Positions 63,429 to 64,000 of a stretch of DNA of 64,000 bases are shown in pieces. The notes under the pieces are model-generated. The model was given only the letters and a program-made list of their open reading frames with translations. It did no database searches and was not told the DNA's origin. Origin of the DNA: Antilocapra americana (Eukaryota; Chordata; Mammalia; Artiodactyla; Antilocapridae); assembly GCA_007570785.1 (NCBI GenBank), contig ML662449.1, forward strand, positions 17,299,601 through 17,363,600, written 5' to 3'. Each line of letters begins with the position of its first letter. The first letter of the stretch is position 1. Both the position numbers and the translations under genes were made by a program.

Positions 63429-64000
63429 AGCATTAATTTGGAAGGGAAAAAGACAAATTTAAATTATGACTTCAGAGTAAAATGGCTAGAAGGTTCATGC
63501 CTTTAAGCACTGCTGCTTGACCTTGAAATGAGAAGTGAGCTTGTGCTAGACCTGAAGATTATCAAGACAGGTGTTGTGAAATTCTATGATTGAGTGTATT
63601 CTGAGTACCTATGTTGGTATAAATGAAATGAGAGATCAAAACATTTTTGGAATATAAGGATTTTTGTAGTTCTATTTTAACTGATGGATTTAAAAAAATA
63701 AAGAGGTCAATGATGTTAAAATTGGTTTCAGTAAATTTGTGGGATAAAAGAAAGGAAAATAGACTGTTTTATAAGAAGTAGTCATTCTGAGTAGATCCAC
63801 TTTTTGCTGAGATGAGTCAGAAATGACATGGGGATGGCAAAGTACAATGAGGTCAAGATACTACTGAATTTTCAACCCTGATAGCGTTGAGGTCAAGATG
63901 TGAGTAAGTTACCAATCTGTTGCTGAGGAAATTATTAATAGGATGGAGAGGAAAACAAGGTTATTGTGGTTATTGACTAAATTTGTTGAGGTCACCAGTT
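63429..64000. other. No recognised feature
   Basis: Sequence to the right edge with no assigned repeat, gene or RNA. Confidence 0.5.

Noticed and set aside
1..64000. CRISPR arrays, bacterial operons, rRNA or tRNA genes
   Set aside because: No regularly spaced short repeats, no Shine-Dalgarno-linked gene order and no cloverleaf candidates other than the tRNA-derived SINE heads. The sequence is clearly a ruminant nuclear genome.

Overview
The window is mammalian, non-coding, repeat-dense DNA from a ruminant, most likely a bovid such as cattle, sheep or goat. The evidence is the set of repeat families. BovB (RTE-type) LINEs occur at about ten loci, usually ending in a TGAAC-rich 3' tail. Bov-tA and BOV-A SINEs occur at more than twenty loci. 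There are two CHR-type (tRNA-derived, cetartiodactyl) SINEs and ruminant L1 copies ending in a recognisable 3' UTR. Older mammalian layers are also present: L2, MIR, MER5-like, Tigger1 and old L1M-type fragments. I found no intact host gene, no exon I could defend, and no rRNA, tRNA gene or CRISPR array. Every coding signal is a broken remnant of a retrotransposon, an endogenous retrovirus or a DNA transposon.

Layout. 0.3-14 kb: Bov-tA, a truncated BovB, old L1 pieces, a near full-length BovB on the minus strand (5679-8979), a 2.2-kb 5'-truncated ruminant L1 on the plus strand (10043-12285) and an old antisense L1. 14.7-27.2 kb: the scattered remains of one class I (gammaretrovirus-like) endogenous retrovirus on the minus strand. 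Reading downward in coordinate these are gag capsid, nucleocapsid, protease, reverse transcriptase, RNase H and integrase, split apart by BovB, L1, SINE and LTR-like insertions. 27.9-41 kb: a BovB with an internal duplication around a SINE, a young-looking BovB inside an old L1, a short L1 with a perfect 12-bp target duplication, an LTR, an L2 and a compound CA microsatellite. 41.0-46.7 kb: one Tigger1 DNA transposon split by a BovB, which itself holds an L1 insertion carrying about 650 bp of non-L1 3' sequence, and by four other SINEs. 49.7-53.1 kb: a BovB whose 5' part is inverted, with a second, independently inverted (twin-primed) L1 inside it. 53-61.4 kb: L2, MIR, MER5-like, several LTRs, SINEs and an old L1. 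61.4-63.4 kb: a BovB retaining the longest coding stretch (216 codons).

How the parts relate. The autonomous elements (BovB and L1) supply reverse transcriptase and endonuclease. The SINEs are non-autonomous: BOV-A derives from the BovB 3' end, and Bov-tA joins a tRNA-like head to a BovB-like tail, so both are expected to have been mobilised by BovB. The nesting gives a relative chronology: L2, MIR, Tigger1 and old L1 first, then the ERV, then BovB and its SINEs, then ruminant L1. The most informative points are the dispersed ERV, the L1 3' transduction nested in BovB in Tigger1, two inverted LINE insertions side by side, and three SINEs flanked by unusually long diverged direct duplications (about 41, 87 and 240 bp).

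Limits. Family names and boundaries come from recognising sequence by eye, without RepeatMasker or alignment. Boundaries without a stated target-site duplication are good to perhaps 10-30 bp. Old fragments and LTR classes are less certain than BovB, Bov-tA, L1 3' UTR and Tigger1.
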